Shown one piece after another: positions 1-9,177 of a DNA stretch of 64,000 bases. Made by a program: the position numbers and the translations under genes. The notes below the pieces were generated by a model that was not told where the DNA came from, made no database searches, and saw nothing but the letters and a program-made list of their open reading frames with translations. Origin of the DNA: Rhynchopus sp. YZ270_cl-10 (taxonomy: Eukaryota > Euglenozoa > Diplonemea > Diplonemida > Diplonemidae); NCBI GenBank assembly GCA_964035575.1, contig OZ037925.1:372001-436000 (forward strand), read 5' to 3'. Numbering within the stretch: position 1 is the stretch's first letter; the number at the start of each line of letters is the position of its first letter.

Positions 1-212
1 GGGTTCGACGTTACTTCATTATTTTTTACCTCAGATTTTCGCGTAACAACGGCAACTCCAGGCAATGGTGTGGTAGTAGCGGGAACAGCAACCAAATGAG
101 GTTGTGCCGAAGGCAACACCACGTCACCTACCCTGACAATATGAAACGCATAACTCATCCACAACACCGCAATACCAGATAGGGCCACCGTCAAGGCAAC
201 ACGAAACCGCAT
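1..212 (-). CDS. N-terminus of a membrane-anchored protein, cut by the left edge
   Basis: An ATG at 212 opens a frame without stops to base 1 (about 70 residues, beginning MRFRVALTVALSGIAVLWMS). Residues 4-25 form one hydrophobic segment after a short basic N-terminus, followed by a Pro/Thr/Val-rich stretch: the layout of a signal anchor or signal peptide plus a stalk, common in Golgi or secreted type II proteins. A pyrimidine tract plus AG lies 20 bases upstream of the ATG, which supports this start. A possible intron donor (GAG|GTAAAA) lies close to the left edge, so the last few codons are uncertain. The family cannot be recognised from this fragment. Confidence 0.6.
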   Translation of the reverse strand, partial: MRFRVALTVALSGIAVLWMSYAFHIVRVGDVVLPSAQPHLVAVPATTTPLPGVAVVTRKSEVKNNEVTSN

Positions 213-232
213 AATACAATCGAAGGGAGGAT

Positions 233-260
233 CTAAAGGGAGAAGAAGAAGAAGGTGGCA
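233..260 (-). promoter_or_regulatory. Candidate trans-splice acceptor
   Basis: Read on the minus strand, a CTTCTTCTTCTCCC tract ends in TTTAG at 233, about 20 bases before the ATG at 212. In Euglenozoa such sites receive the spliced leader; here it is a prediction. Confidence 0.5.
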
Positions 261-691
261 GAAGACGGCCTAAGCTTAAAGATGGTGTCGTGGTGGTGGT
301 GGTGGGGGGGGGGGTAAAAACGGAGTGCGGCTTTTTATGTATGCGGCATTTTTTGTGGAAGGGTTCGCTGTGTAGTGTGTCTGTAGGAATGGTGGTTCGT
401 TATGGAGGGGGTGTTAGAAATGTTGCGGCGGTAAATTAAGCGGTAAACGGGGTGTACGATGCCAGCCATCCGCGTTTAGAAAAGCCCAACAAAAGAATTT
501 GAAAAGATAGGAATGGGAGAGGAACGAATGGATCATCTTCTGTAACATTGTGCGGATGAAGGGGAAAAAAAACAGACTTCTTTCTCATATCCAGGTGCAC
601 GTTTTAAACAGAAATAAAATGTGCGTTGGATTGACTACAGAAGCTTTGCAAATAAGATGGAACCTAAGAGAGCCTCCAACAAAAAAAAAAA
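261..691. other. Intergenic, no gene seen
   Basis: AT- and G-rich spacer with a poly-G run near 306-314 and A-runs. No coding frame with believable composition on either strand. Confidence 0.5.
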
Positions 692-734
692 AAGTTTATA
701 AGATGATCCTAAGCCTCTCGCTGCTTAGTCACCT
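692..734. repeat. Family C short repeat
   Basis: GTTTATAAGATGATCCTAAG...GCTTAGTCACCT, preceded by an A-run; close to the family consensus. Plus-strand reading, as in all copies found. A weaker copy follows at 831-864. Confidence 0.7.
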
Positions 735-925
735 ATAAAACTCTCTGGTAAAGGATGTTCTTCCGAAAGAGTTGTCAAAAAAAATAAATCTGAGAAACAA
801 AAAATAAATTTGAAGCGTTCATGAATGCAATGGTTCTAAGCCTGTCTCTGTGCTTTAGTCACCTACAAGAAATCGAAGTTCAAGGGTGGCAACGCCTCTT
901 GCGGGCGCAGCACACTGTGAGGGTG

Positions 926-1021
926 CATGGCTCTCGCCGGGGGGTGATCGGGTTTTAAATCACCCAAAAAAAAAAAAATTAAAAAAAAAGAGGGGTGATC
1001 CGGGTTTCGGATCACCCCTCC

Positions 1022-1052
<31 letters not shown>

Positions 1053-1506
1053 GGTTGAACCACGGGAGTACCATGGGGAACTGGGTTGCTGACCGCATCA
1101 TCTAGTCTGTACCTCAATTTTTTTTTGCCTGCGGCGCCATTTTTCCTTTTTTGCTCCGCAAAAAAGGTTTCATTGAGTGAGTATGTGATGTAAAAGCTAG
1201 CTTTTTACACCGTACCTTAAATTTTTTTCGCCTGCGGCGCCATTTTGTATTATTTTTTTTGCTCCGCAAAAAAAAAGCACGTACATACAGTTCCCAATGT
1301 TCCCAATGTCCCTGGTCAGCAGTGCTGAAAATTTTTTTGGGCATAAAAACAAGCTGACCCCAAACGAGGGGAGAAAGCGCCTCACCTCCCTGCACTGGCA
1401 GGGAGTCGCGCGCGCGAAGCGCGCGCGCGACCGCTTTTACGGGGGGAAAGCTCGGGGACCCCAAATCACCCCCCATTTTGGCCAAAAGGGGTGATTGGCG
1501 AGAGCC
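926..1506. mobile_element. Mutator-like non-autonomous DNA element with 11-bp target duplication
   Basis: Inverted ends GGCTCTCGCC (929-938) and GGCGAGAGCC (1497-1506) are flanked by the direct repeat CTGTGAGGGTG (915-925 and 1507-1517); three extra bases (926-928) sit at the left. An 11-bp duplication fits Mutator-like elements. The ends carry palindromic GGGGTGATC/GATCACCCC boxes, and the interior holds two copies of a GCCTGCGGCGCC block followed by TTTTTTGCTCCGCAAAAA (near 1127-1165 and 1230-1280) plus an alternating CG stretch near 1410-1430. No transposase frame is visible. Confidence 0.6.
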
Positions 1507-1534
1507 CTGTGAGGGTGGGGAGAACAAAAAAAAA

Positions 1535-1599
1535 TGAAGTTATTGATGCAGGCACCTCCGACTATTCCACGATGCCTGCCATCCGGATGAGAGCACAAA
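1535..1599. repeat. Family B short repeat
   Basis: Reads GATGCAGGCACCTCCGACT...GCCATCCGGATGAGAGCAC on the plus strand; typical family B copy with small internal changes. Confidence 0.75.
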
Positions 1600-2684
1600 A
1601 TAATGGGTGAGTGGGCGGGGGGAACAGCATTGCCGCCGTTGCCCTCCCACCTCCCACGGGAAAGGGGGGGGAAAGAGCTGGAAAGAAGGGAAGGGAAGGA
1701 AGAGAGCAGGGGGAGGGGATGTGTTGTGCCCCTCCCACAAATCAGGGTGAAGACCTCAGTACTGTGGTAAGCTTCGCATTTTTCACCCGCAAACACTCAT
1801 TCCCGTTGTGACGGGGAGAGGGTGCGTCTTCGAAAACGCTAGCCATCAGGAAGCAAAGGTCTTCGTGATCTGAAAGGGAGGGGTATGACTGCGTATTCGA
1901 AACCTCCTGGGAAGGCTGTGTGTGCCACAATGGTTCTTTTTGTGGTGTGACACACACAGTCTACGAAACAAAAAAAAAAGGGGGAGCGATGAATACTGAC
2001 AAGAATAAGAATAAGAACAAAGAATCAATCTGAATCTGGAACAACGGGGGCAAAAGGTGGCAACGGTGTACATTGAACGGCCACTAGAGCGCACACAAAG
2101 ACACATCGCAACGCCTTATGCAGCCCATCTCGTAAAACTACACACACGGAGTCTGCCATACCAAAAAGTAAAAAGAACGGGGGAAAAAAAAACGGAAAAG
2201 AAGCCTCCCGCCCCGTCCCTGACCCAGCAATCAAGCGTGGGGGGGGTGGAGGTGGAACAGTTGGTTTCGATTCCTTGGAGGCACGGTTAAGTTAAAGGCA
2301 GACCCCCAGGCGCAGTGAGACTGCCCCTTCTGTTCTAGATCACACTGAAGAGAAACAAAAATGGAATCAAAACTTGGAAGATGGACGTGCCACTCTTTCG
2401 TTGTGTCACACACATCTTACCAAGAATGAAGGTAAAAGTTCGAAGGATGAGTGCACCACACATCAATGGGTGGATAGACACACTCATCAAGAAAATGAAT
2501 AAAAATACAGAACAGCACATTTGGGGGGCACGAATACAGCCCCGCAAAAGTATAGCGTAACAGATGAACCCTTTAAAGGCCCTTTAAAAGCAGAATACAA
2601 CCTACACATCATGTCAGTTGTACAAAAAACAATGGAAATAATACAAAATCATTTAAAACAAAACATCCTCACGTTCGTCCACAC
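1600..2684. other. Intergenic, no gene seen
   Basis: Purine-rich spacer and presumed 3' flank of the giant secreted-protein gene. Short open frames on both strands lack coding character. Two TTTAAAGGCCC-type direct repeats near 2570-2590. Confidence 0.5.
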
Positions 2685-5600
2685 TCACAGTGCCTTGATG
2701 AGCTTCCCAAACCTCTGCCTCATGTGGTGTCTGAACTCGGTGTAAATGTTCGACACAAACTTCTCGTAGTTGACGTTGGTCTTGAAGGCAAAGTTGAAGC
2801 GGTGGCCCACAACCGTCATGTCCGCCTTCACCGACACAGCCGTGTCAGAGTTGGAGAGATCGCTTGAGAAGACGAGGGAGTGGATGCGGAGGGCGTCCTT
2901 GAGTGCGCCACCCACAGCGCGTGCAATGCTCTTGAACGCCGTCACGACAGCAGACGCAGCCCGCAGGACAGCCTTTGCCGCACCCAGCACCTTGTCTGCA
3001 GCCTTCACAGCCTTCTTCGCCACGCTGATCCCAGCCTTGACTGCACGCTCGGCCGCGCTCAGCACCTTCTTTGCAGCGTAGTACGCAACCTTGACCGTCC
3101 CGTACCCGATCCAGCATTTAGGCACAGCCCCGCACTTCCACCACTTCCTCTTGCAGGTCTTCTCCTTCGATTTGCACGACTTCTTCTTCTTGTCAAGGCT
3201 CTTCTTCCACTTGTTGACAGTGCTCTTCGCCGAGCTGATCTTCTTCATAGCCTTGTACTGCACCTTCTTCAGCTTCTTCGTGACAGACCGCACCTTGCGC
3301 TGCGCAGACGACACCTTGCCCCCCGCAGACCGCAGGGCAGACGTCGCCTTCGTCCCAAGCTCCAGCAGGAAGCTCGTCGCACGCTCCGCCGCCTGCCGCA
3401 CGATGTCTGACTTCACCGTCCCCGTCAGCGTGTTCGAGAACCCGCGCTTCCCGGGTGTGCCCACAGCCTCCAGCTCCACGTCAACAGACAGCCCAGACCC
3501 GAGCGACAGCGCCAGGTGCCCGTACTTGCGTGCGTCCGACAGCTCCAGCAGCAGCGCCACATTCTGCCCCAGCACCACTGCCCGCCCGTCAATGCGCACC
3601 TCCTGCTGCTTCGACGTCAGCGCCACCTCAAACGTCGGCCCCGACTTCCCATCTGCACTAGTGATCGAGACCGGGCCCCACTCCACCGGCTCCGCAAGCA
3701 TCGCAATCTCAAGCGCCCCCTCCGACGCAGCAAAGTGCGCAGACACCACGTGCACCACACCCCACAGGCGCAGGTCCTCCACCTCAATCGACACCCCCGC
3801 AGGGACCGTCACAGACACGTCCGCAATCGTGATGGCCACGGCCTTCACTGGGTCCGGGTTGAACGAAACCGCAAAATACTCGACAGACACGTCGCTCAGC
3901 ACACTCGCCACACGCCCGAGGCAGTCCTTGCACTGCACAACGTCCGTAACGATCCCCTTCAGGTTGAACTTCTCCACCTCTGCTGTCAGCGCACACTTCG
4001 AGAAGTCCTGCAGGTCCACCCCAACCGCAACCGTCCCAGACGCACCCCCGATCTGCAGCCCCCCAATCAGCGCAAACTGCGACGGCAGCAGGGCAGGTGT
4101 GATGGTCATCTTCACCCCGAGCGGGAACAGCACCTTCACCCCCGCCACTCCGAACGGTCTCACCCACGGCGTGTCCGATTCCACCGACAGCGCCACCGAC
4201 AGCGACCCTGCCGCAGACAGCCCGATGAACCCGCCTGCACTGAAGGTCTGCGCATCCGCCCCGCCCCCGACAGTGAAGTCCAGCACCACCTTGAACCCCA
4301 TCTCAGGCACCCCGGTCTTCACCACAAACGCCAGCGCCACCTCGCGCAGCACGGCCCTGTCCCCCACCGCCACCTGCCCGGCCAGCATCACAAACACCGT
4401 CATCTCCGCCTCCGACACAATGTCCGCCACAACCGTCACACCCGCACCGCCGCCACCTGCAGCCGCCACCTGCTCCTCCAGTCCAGATGGGCACGCAGCC
4501 ACCATCGCCTTCAGCGGCCCGTTGTCCTCACCCAGGAAGGCCGCAAGCGACAGCCCACGGCGCAGCGACACCCCCTGCACCACCAGCGCCGCCTTCGCCA
4601 GCGAGAACCGCACCCACGACGGCGACAGGGACTTCACCATCTGCCGCACAGACACAGGCAGGTCCTCACTCTCAGACCCAGACAGAGACACGCTCCCAGG
4701 CTCGTCCGCCGTGAACGCCATTGCGTAGTTCCACACCGTCCCTGTCTTCACCACAGACACCGCCACCGCAAAGTCCAGCCCAAACGCCGTCCCGGTCGCC
4801 GTCAGCGATGCCGTGCCCCCAAAGTCCACCACCACCTCCGCCGACGACAGCGCCAGACCCTTCAGCCCCTTTACCATCCCCGGTGCCGCAGCCCCGAGTG
4901 AGTCTGCAAGCGGCGACGCCGACCCGGACCCCTGCCATGCAGTCGCAAACCCGTCCGGCGTCATGACCGCATCGGCACGCACAGCCCCGCGCAGGCCCAC
5001 GTCCTCCGCACGCAGCGGCAGTGGGAACGACAGGTCCAGCTCAAAGTCCTTGAGGAACGCCCCCTGCACCGACACCGACTTCGCCCCGCTTGCAGACGAC
5101 GTCACCTCCACAGTCGCCGACGAGATGGTCAGCGTCTTCCCGTAGAACGGGATCCGCATGTCCGCCAGCGACCCTTCCACACGCCACGACTGGTCCGCGT
5201 CCGCCCCGCAGGCCTTTGTCAGCGACACGCCCAGCTCCATCGCAGGGATGTTGTGCGGCAGGTCCTTCACAATCAGCAGCCCCTCTCCAGTGCAGTCCGT
5301 CCCGTCCACCGTCGCCGTCACACGCACGTGGCTGTCCTCGTACTCCAGCGTAGACACCACAGCCCCAGGGTTGCTGCTGTTGAACTCCACAGACACCGAC
5401 AGCCCCGCCGCCGTCGTTGCGTTCATCGTCCCCACCCACGTCCGCGTGCTCAGCATCGCAGCCCCGCCGTGCCCACCCGTGTGCAGCCACACAGACACCG
5501 CCTCCAGCTGTGCGCCGGGCCCGTCCCAGCGACCGTCGTACGTCCCGGTCAGCTCCATCGCCCCGCTGCACGGGTGGTACAAAACGTCCGTCACAACTGC

Positions 5601-8141
5601 CAGGTCCGCCGTCCCCGGCAGGCGCACCTTCGCAGACCCGTGCCCACGCGACGCCTCCGTGCAGCTGTTCACGTACACAAAGTCCACTGCTGCCTGCAGC
5701 ATCCCGTTCGGCGTCATGAACATTGTGTGCACCTCCGCTGCCTGCAGCTCCCCCCCCGCAAACACCACCTGCACGCTCGACGACCCCCCAAACAGGTGTC
5801 CCGTTGCTGCAAGGTGTCCGCTCCACGTCAGCGCAGACCCAGACCCAGACACTACACCAGTCGCCTCAAACGACGCCGCAGCCAGCTCCAACCCGTCCAG
5901 CTGCAGTACCCCCGCTGCCGTCCCAGTCAAAGCGTACCGCACATCCCCCACAGCACGCGCAGACTTGTTGTACAGCAGCGACGCCATGAACGTGTGCGAC
6001 GTCGCCGTCAGCACAACCTCCCCCTCCCCGGCAAACAGCGCAAACTCGTCACGCGCGTTGTCTGCGGTGATCTCAATCGACCCGTTGAACACCAGCCCCT
6101 CACCCTCAACCACAACCGCCCCAACCAGCGACCCACACTCCCCCTCCTCCACAGCAGCCGCCAGCGCCACAGACGTCCCCTCCAGCGACCCGGCCCCGGC
6201 CACAGATCCATTCCACGCTAGCTCCGGCACGTCCCCCGCCTTCTCGGGGTTCACGAAGGCCGCCGACAGCACCACAGACACAGAGTCCAGCATGAACCCG
6301 TGCACCGACAGCGACGACAGCGACCCGCGCACGTCCCACACAGGCATATGCGCATTCTCGGGGCGGTACGTGCTCACGTGCACCACAGCTGCGGAGAAGG
6401 TCGGCACCAGCGGCGCAGCATCTGCATCTGCACCAAACACAAAGGACCCGTTCCCACGCATCACCCCGTCAGACACCTCAAGGGACACCGCACCACGCAC
6501 AGGGCCGACGCTCACAGCACCCTGCACAGCAACGCTGATCAGCCCGACCACCCCGTCCACTGCGACCTCGGCCGTCCCTGTGCTCCCGGAGCCAAGCGCA
6601 ACCGTCCCAGACACAGTGCCCGACCACCTCGGCGGCATCGCCACAGCAGCAGGGGCAGCAGGCCACGACTCAAGGTGCGCAGACGCACCCACCAGAGACA
6701 CACCCGCCACCTCCAGCGCACCTACGTCCGACGCAAGCTCCACATCCACCACCCACAGCGGCTGCGGCTCTGTTGTCCCCACCCCCACACACCCGTCCTT
6801 CTGCACAAGCGTCCCGTTCCCTGCGAAGCCTCCTGCCGACGGGATCGACAGCGACACAGCCCCACGGTTCGCACTGCTGCACCCGCCCGACACGTACTGC
6901 ACATCCCCAACCAGGTGCAGACCTCCCGTCTCCATGTCCACAGCGACAGACAGCGCCGACATCCCCTCGCTTGTGAACTGTGCCTCTGCCGCCGACACCA
7001 CAGACCCGCCGAACACCTGCACCGTCCCGACAACAGACCCAGTCCACGCCACGGCACCTGCAACGTCCGCATCCTGTGCCGCAGACAGCGACGCCGTCAG
7101 CCCCTCAACCGGCACCCCGTTCACCTCCACGGGGCCTGACATCCCGGCCGCCACAGTCAGGAAGGGCGTCTTCTTGTCTGCGTCAGACAGAAACGCACAC
7201 AGGTCAAACTGCGCCTTCGTCAGCACCAGCGCCGCCTCCACACCCGGCACCGCCACCCCCAGGTCCGCACCCGCCACCACCACAGCGTCAAAGGGGCACG
7301 ACTCCGCAACGTCGAGTGCACCTCCCTCAAAGAAGGGCAGGCCCTCCTGCGAGAACGACAGACGCGAAGGCAGGTCCAGCAGCCCGTCCGCCAGGTCCGA
7401 GATGTCCAAGTAGACCTCCGTCATCACCTCGCTTGTGTTCGAGGGGCGGTTCACACTGAAGCCCACGTCCACTGCCTCCGACCGGCCCACCGCCATCTCC
7501 CCGCTCATCAGCGTCCCATGCCAGTTCACTGCAAGCCCACCATTATCATCTGCGACAACAGTCAGCGACAGCCCCATCAGCGTCCCCTCCAGCAGCAGGT
7601 TCTCCTTGTGCACGTTTGCCTCCCCTGCCGCGTCCACCGCCACCACCGCAGCCCCCGCCACGCACGACAGCGCCCCGGACCCTGCCTCCGACCGCACAAA
7701 CGGCGTCCTCCCCTTCACCCCGCCCGTCACAGCCACCTCCTCCTCTGTCGCATCCGCCGCACCCGTCTCCAGGCAGGAGCGGATCCCTGCCTCCAGTGCA
7801 GGGTGCACCTCCACGCACACCTCCAGCATCCCGTGGCTTGAGCAGCCAAGCACCAGCAGATCCGCGTCTCTCTCTGTCTCTGTGCTCGCCATCTCCATCT
7901 CCACCTCCGTCTCCGTGTCCACATCGGAGTCGACGTCGGTGTCGCTCTCCACCACGTCCCGCTCCTCATCCCCCAGGTAGGGATAGGTGTCATCCAGCAG
8001 CATGCTCTCGCGCCCTGTCAACAGCTCGTCCGCATGCGCTTCTGCAATCGCAGCATCGAGTGCAGCCACATCTGCGTTCTGTCCCACAGCAGCCCCGAGC
8101 AGGGTTGCCAGCAGCACAGCTGCCAGGGTCATGCTCCGCAT
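2685..8141 (-). CDS. Giant secreted repeat protein, 1,818 aa
   Basis: Intronless frame starting MRSMTLAAVLLATLLGAAVG, a clear signal peptide with cleavage near residue 20. Residues 50-97 are strongly acidic. Most of the chain is Ala/Val/Ser/Gly-rich and looks beta-structured; a loose module beginning W-x-G-[ST]-V recurs, and a Cys-paired module near residue 417 (VSGGCSSANRG) recurs near 827 (VNSCTEASRG). Residues about 1617-1720 are very Lys/Ala-rich and probably helical, with four Cys in a K/W/C cluster, before a short beta-like C-terminus. No transmembrane segment or GPI signal is evident. GC content and codon bias are much higher than in surrounding DNA, which produces long shadow frames on both strands. 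A large secreted or surface structural protein is likely, but I recognise no family. Confidence 0.85.
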   Translation of the reverse strand: MRSMTLAAVLLATLLGAAVGQNADVAALDAAIAEAHADELLTGRESMLLDDTYPYLGDEERDVVESDTDVDSDVDTETEVEMEMASTETERDADLLVLGCSSHGMLEVCVEVHPALEAGIRSCLETGAADATEEEVAVTGGVKGRTPFVRSEAGSGALSCVAGAAVVAVDAAGEANVHKENLLLEGTLMGLSLTVVADDNGGLAVNWHGTLMSGEMAVGRSEAVDVGFSVNRPSNTSEVMTEVYLDISDLADGLLDLPSRLSFSQEGLPFFEGGALDVAESCPFDAVVVAGADLGVAVPGVEAALVLTKAQFDLCAFLSDADKKTPFLTVAAGMSGPVEVNGVPVEGLTASLSAAQDADVAGAVAWTGSVVGTVQVFGGSVVSAAEAQFTSEGMSALSVAVDMETGGLHLVGDVQYVSGGCSSANRGAVSLSIPSAGGFAGNGTLVQKDGCVGVGTTEPQPLWVVDVELASDVGALEVAGVSLVGASAHLESWPAAPAAVAMPPRWSGTVSGTVALGSGSTGTAEVAVDGVVGLISVAVQGAVSVGPVRGAVSLEVSDGVMRGNGSFVFGADADAAPLVPTFSAAVVHVSTYRPENAHMPVWDVRGSLSSLSVHGFMLDSVSVVLSAAFVNPEKAGDVPELAWNGSVAGAGSLEGTSVALAAAVEEGECGSLVGAVVVEGEGLVFNGSIEITADNARDEFALFAGEGEVVLTATSHTFMASLLYNKSARAVGDVRYALTGTAAGVLQLDGLELAAASFEATGVVSGSGSALTWSGHLAATGHLFGGSSSVQVVFAGGELQAAEVHTMFMTPNGMLQAAVDFVYVNSCTEASRGHGSAKVRLPGTADLAVVTDVLYHPCSGAMELTGTYDGRWDGPGAQLEAVSVWLHTGGHGGAAMLSTRTWVGTMNATTAAGLSVSVEFNSSNPGAVVSTLEYEDSHVRVTATVDGTDCTGEGLLIVKDLPHNIPAMELGVSLTKACGADADQSWRVEGSLADMRIPFYGKTLTISSATVEVTSSASGAKSVSVQGAFLKDFELDLSFPLPLRAEDVGLRGAVRADAVMTPDGFATAWQGSGSASPLADSLGAAAPGMVKGLKGLALSSAEVVVDFGGTASLTATGTAFGLDFAVAVSVVKTGTVWNYAMAFTADEPGSVSLSGSESEDLPVSVRQMVKSLSPSWVRFSLAKAALVVQGVSLRRGLSLAAFLGEDNGPLKAMVAACPSGLEEQVAAAGGGGAGVTVVADIVSEAEMTVFVMLAGQVAVGDRAVLREVALAFVVKTGVPEMGFKVVLDFTVGGGADAQTFSAGGFIGLSAAGSLSVALSVESDTPWVRPFGVAGVKVLFPLGVKMTITPALLPSQFALIGGLQIGGASGTVAVGVDLQDFSKCALTAEVEKFNLKGIVTDVVQCKDCLGRVASVLSDVSVEYFAVSFNPDPVKAVAITIADVSVTVPAGVSIEVEDLRLWGVVHVVSAHFAASEGALEIAMLAEPVEWGPVSITSADGKSGPTFEVALTSKQQEVRIDGRAVVLGQNVALLLELSDARKYGHLALSLGSGLSVDVELEAVGTPGKRGFSNTLTGTVKSDIVRQAAERATSFLLELGTKATSALRSAGGKVSSAQRKVRSVTKKLKKVQYKAMKKISSAKSTVNKWKKSLDKKKKSCKSKEKTCKRKWWKCGAVPKCWIGYGTVKVAYYAAKKVLSAAERAVKAGISVAKKAVKAADKVLGAAKAVLRAASAVVTAFKSIARAVGGALKDALRIHSLVFSSDLSNSDTAVSVKADMTVVGHRFNFAFKTNVNYEKFVSNIYTEFRHHMRQRFGKLIKAL

Positions 8142-8149
8142 CGTTGGTT

Positions 8150-8172
8150 CTAGGGACTGGGTGTCTTTAGAT
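8150..8172 (-). promoter_or_regulatory. Candidate trans-splice acceptor
   Basis: Minus-strand ACACCCAGTCCCTAG ends at 8150, eight bases before the ATG at 8141. No cis intron is needed to explain it. Confidence 0.45.
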
Positions 8173-9177
8173 AAAGTAAAATCTGTGTGGATGGGTGTCG
8201 TGTCGTATTATAGATACAATACAAAAGGGGGTTGAGGAACAACGGGTATTGTTAAGTTAATGTAAACCCTCACAAGGAGGATGTTCAAATGCGCAGCACA
8301 AGAGGGAAATAACGGAAATAACCAAAAGGCAGCATTTTGGAGACGGTGTACTGTACGACCTTTGACCACGCTAATTGATCTTGCAAACGCCTCGGGATGC
8401 AGGTACTGAAAACCCCCAAAAAAATAAAAACAAAAAGCACATCATATAAGCACCAATAGCCCTGTTCTGCGCATCAGCGTCAAGCGTCGCAGCCGCTTCT
8501 CTCAAACGAAAGGGAGAAGCAACGCGCTGCTAACAAGCAGGCAGCAGATGGGTTGGCTCGGTGCACAAAACAAATAGCAAACAACAACAAAAACAACAAA
8601 AAAAAAAAACAAAAACAAATGCAACTTGAAATACAAAGCCCTCTCCATGACAGTGTACCAAAAGATAATATGGAAGACGACTGTGACGCAACACACACAG
8701 ACGCCCCAAGCTTGTAGAAATAAAACGCAAGAAAAATAACCCTGTTTTTTGTCAACGGTGTGTCTGCAAAGGCGGAGGTGGAAGTACAAACACCTCTGGG
8801 ACACAACCTCCAACAGTTAAACAGCAAATAACTGAAAAGCAAATAAAAGCGCAAAAATGTCAATGAAGTGAAAAGAAAAAGACGAGAAAGGAACCCCCCC
8901 TGCACAAAGAGGGGCGATGGCTTGGAAAGGTTTTCCCAAAACACCACCCCTAGGGTACTGTACAGACTGTTGGCTTTTTAAAATACGTAGTGTGGTGACG
9001 TGCGATGCATCTCTGGCGTCTACATCGAGCAGAATTATTGACAACAAAAAAACAGATCTCATTGGTTCTGGAAATTTTTAAAAAGGCAAAACAGGGTTGA
9101 CCTCCAAACCAATGCTCAACCCCGAAGGCAAACATAAAATCAAAATAAAATAAAATCAAAATCAGAAGTACTCAGAC
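8173..9177. other. Intergenic with short-repeat fragments
   Basis: Between the methionine synthase stop and the giant gene. Contains a truncated family A copy (8621-8659) and a family E-like fragment (about 8767-8815). A-rich otherwise; no gene recognised. Confidence 0.55.

Noticed and set aside
3091-7413. Very long plus-strand and alternate-frame ORFs opposite the giant secreted-protein gene
   Set aside because: Produced by extreme GC-rich codon bias of the minus-strand gene; Arg/Pro/His-rich products without domains.
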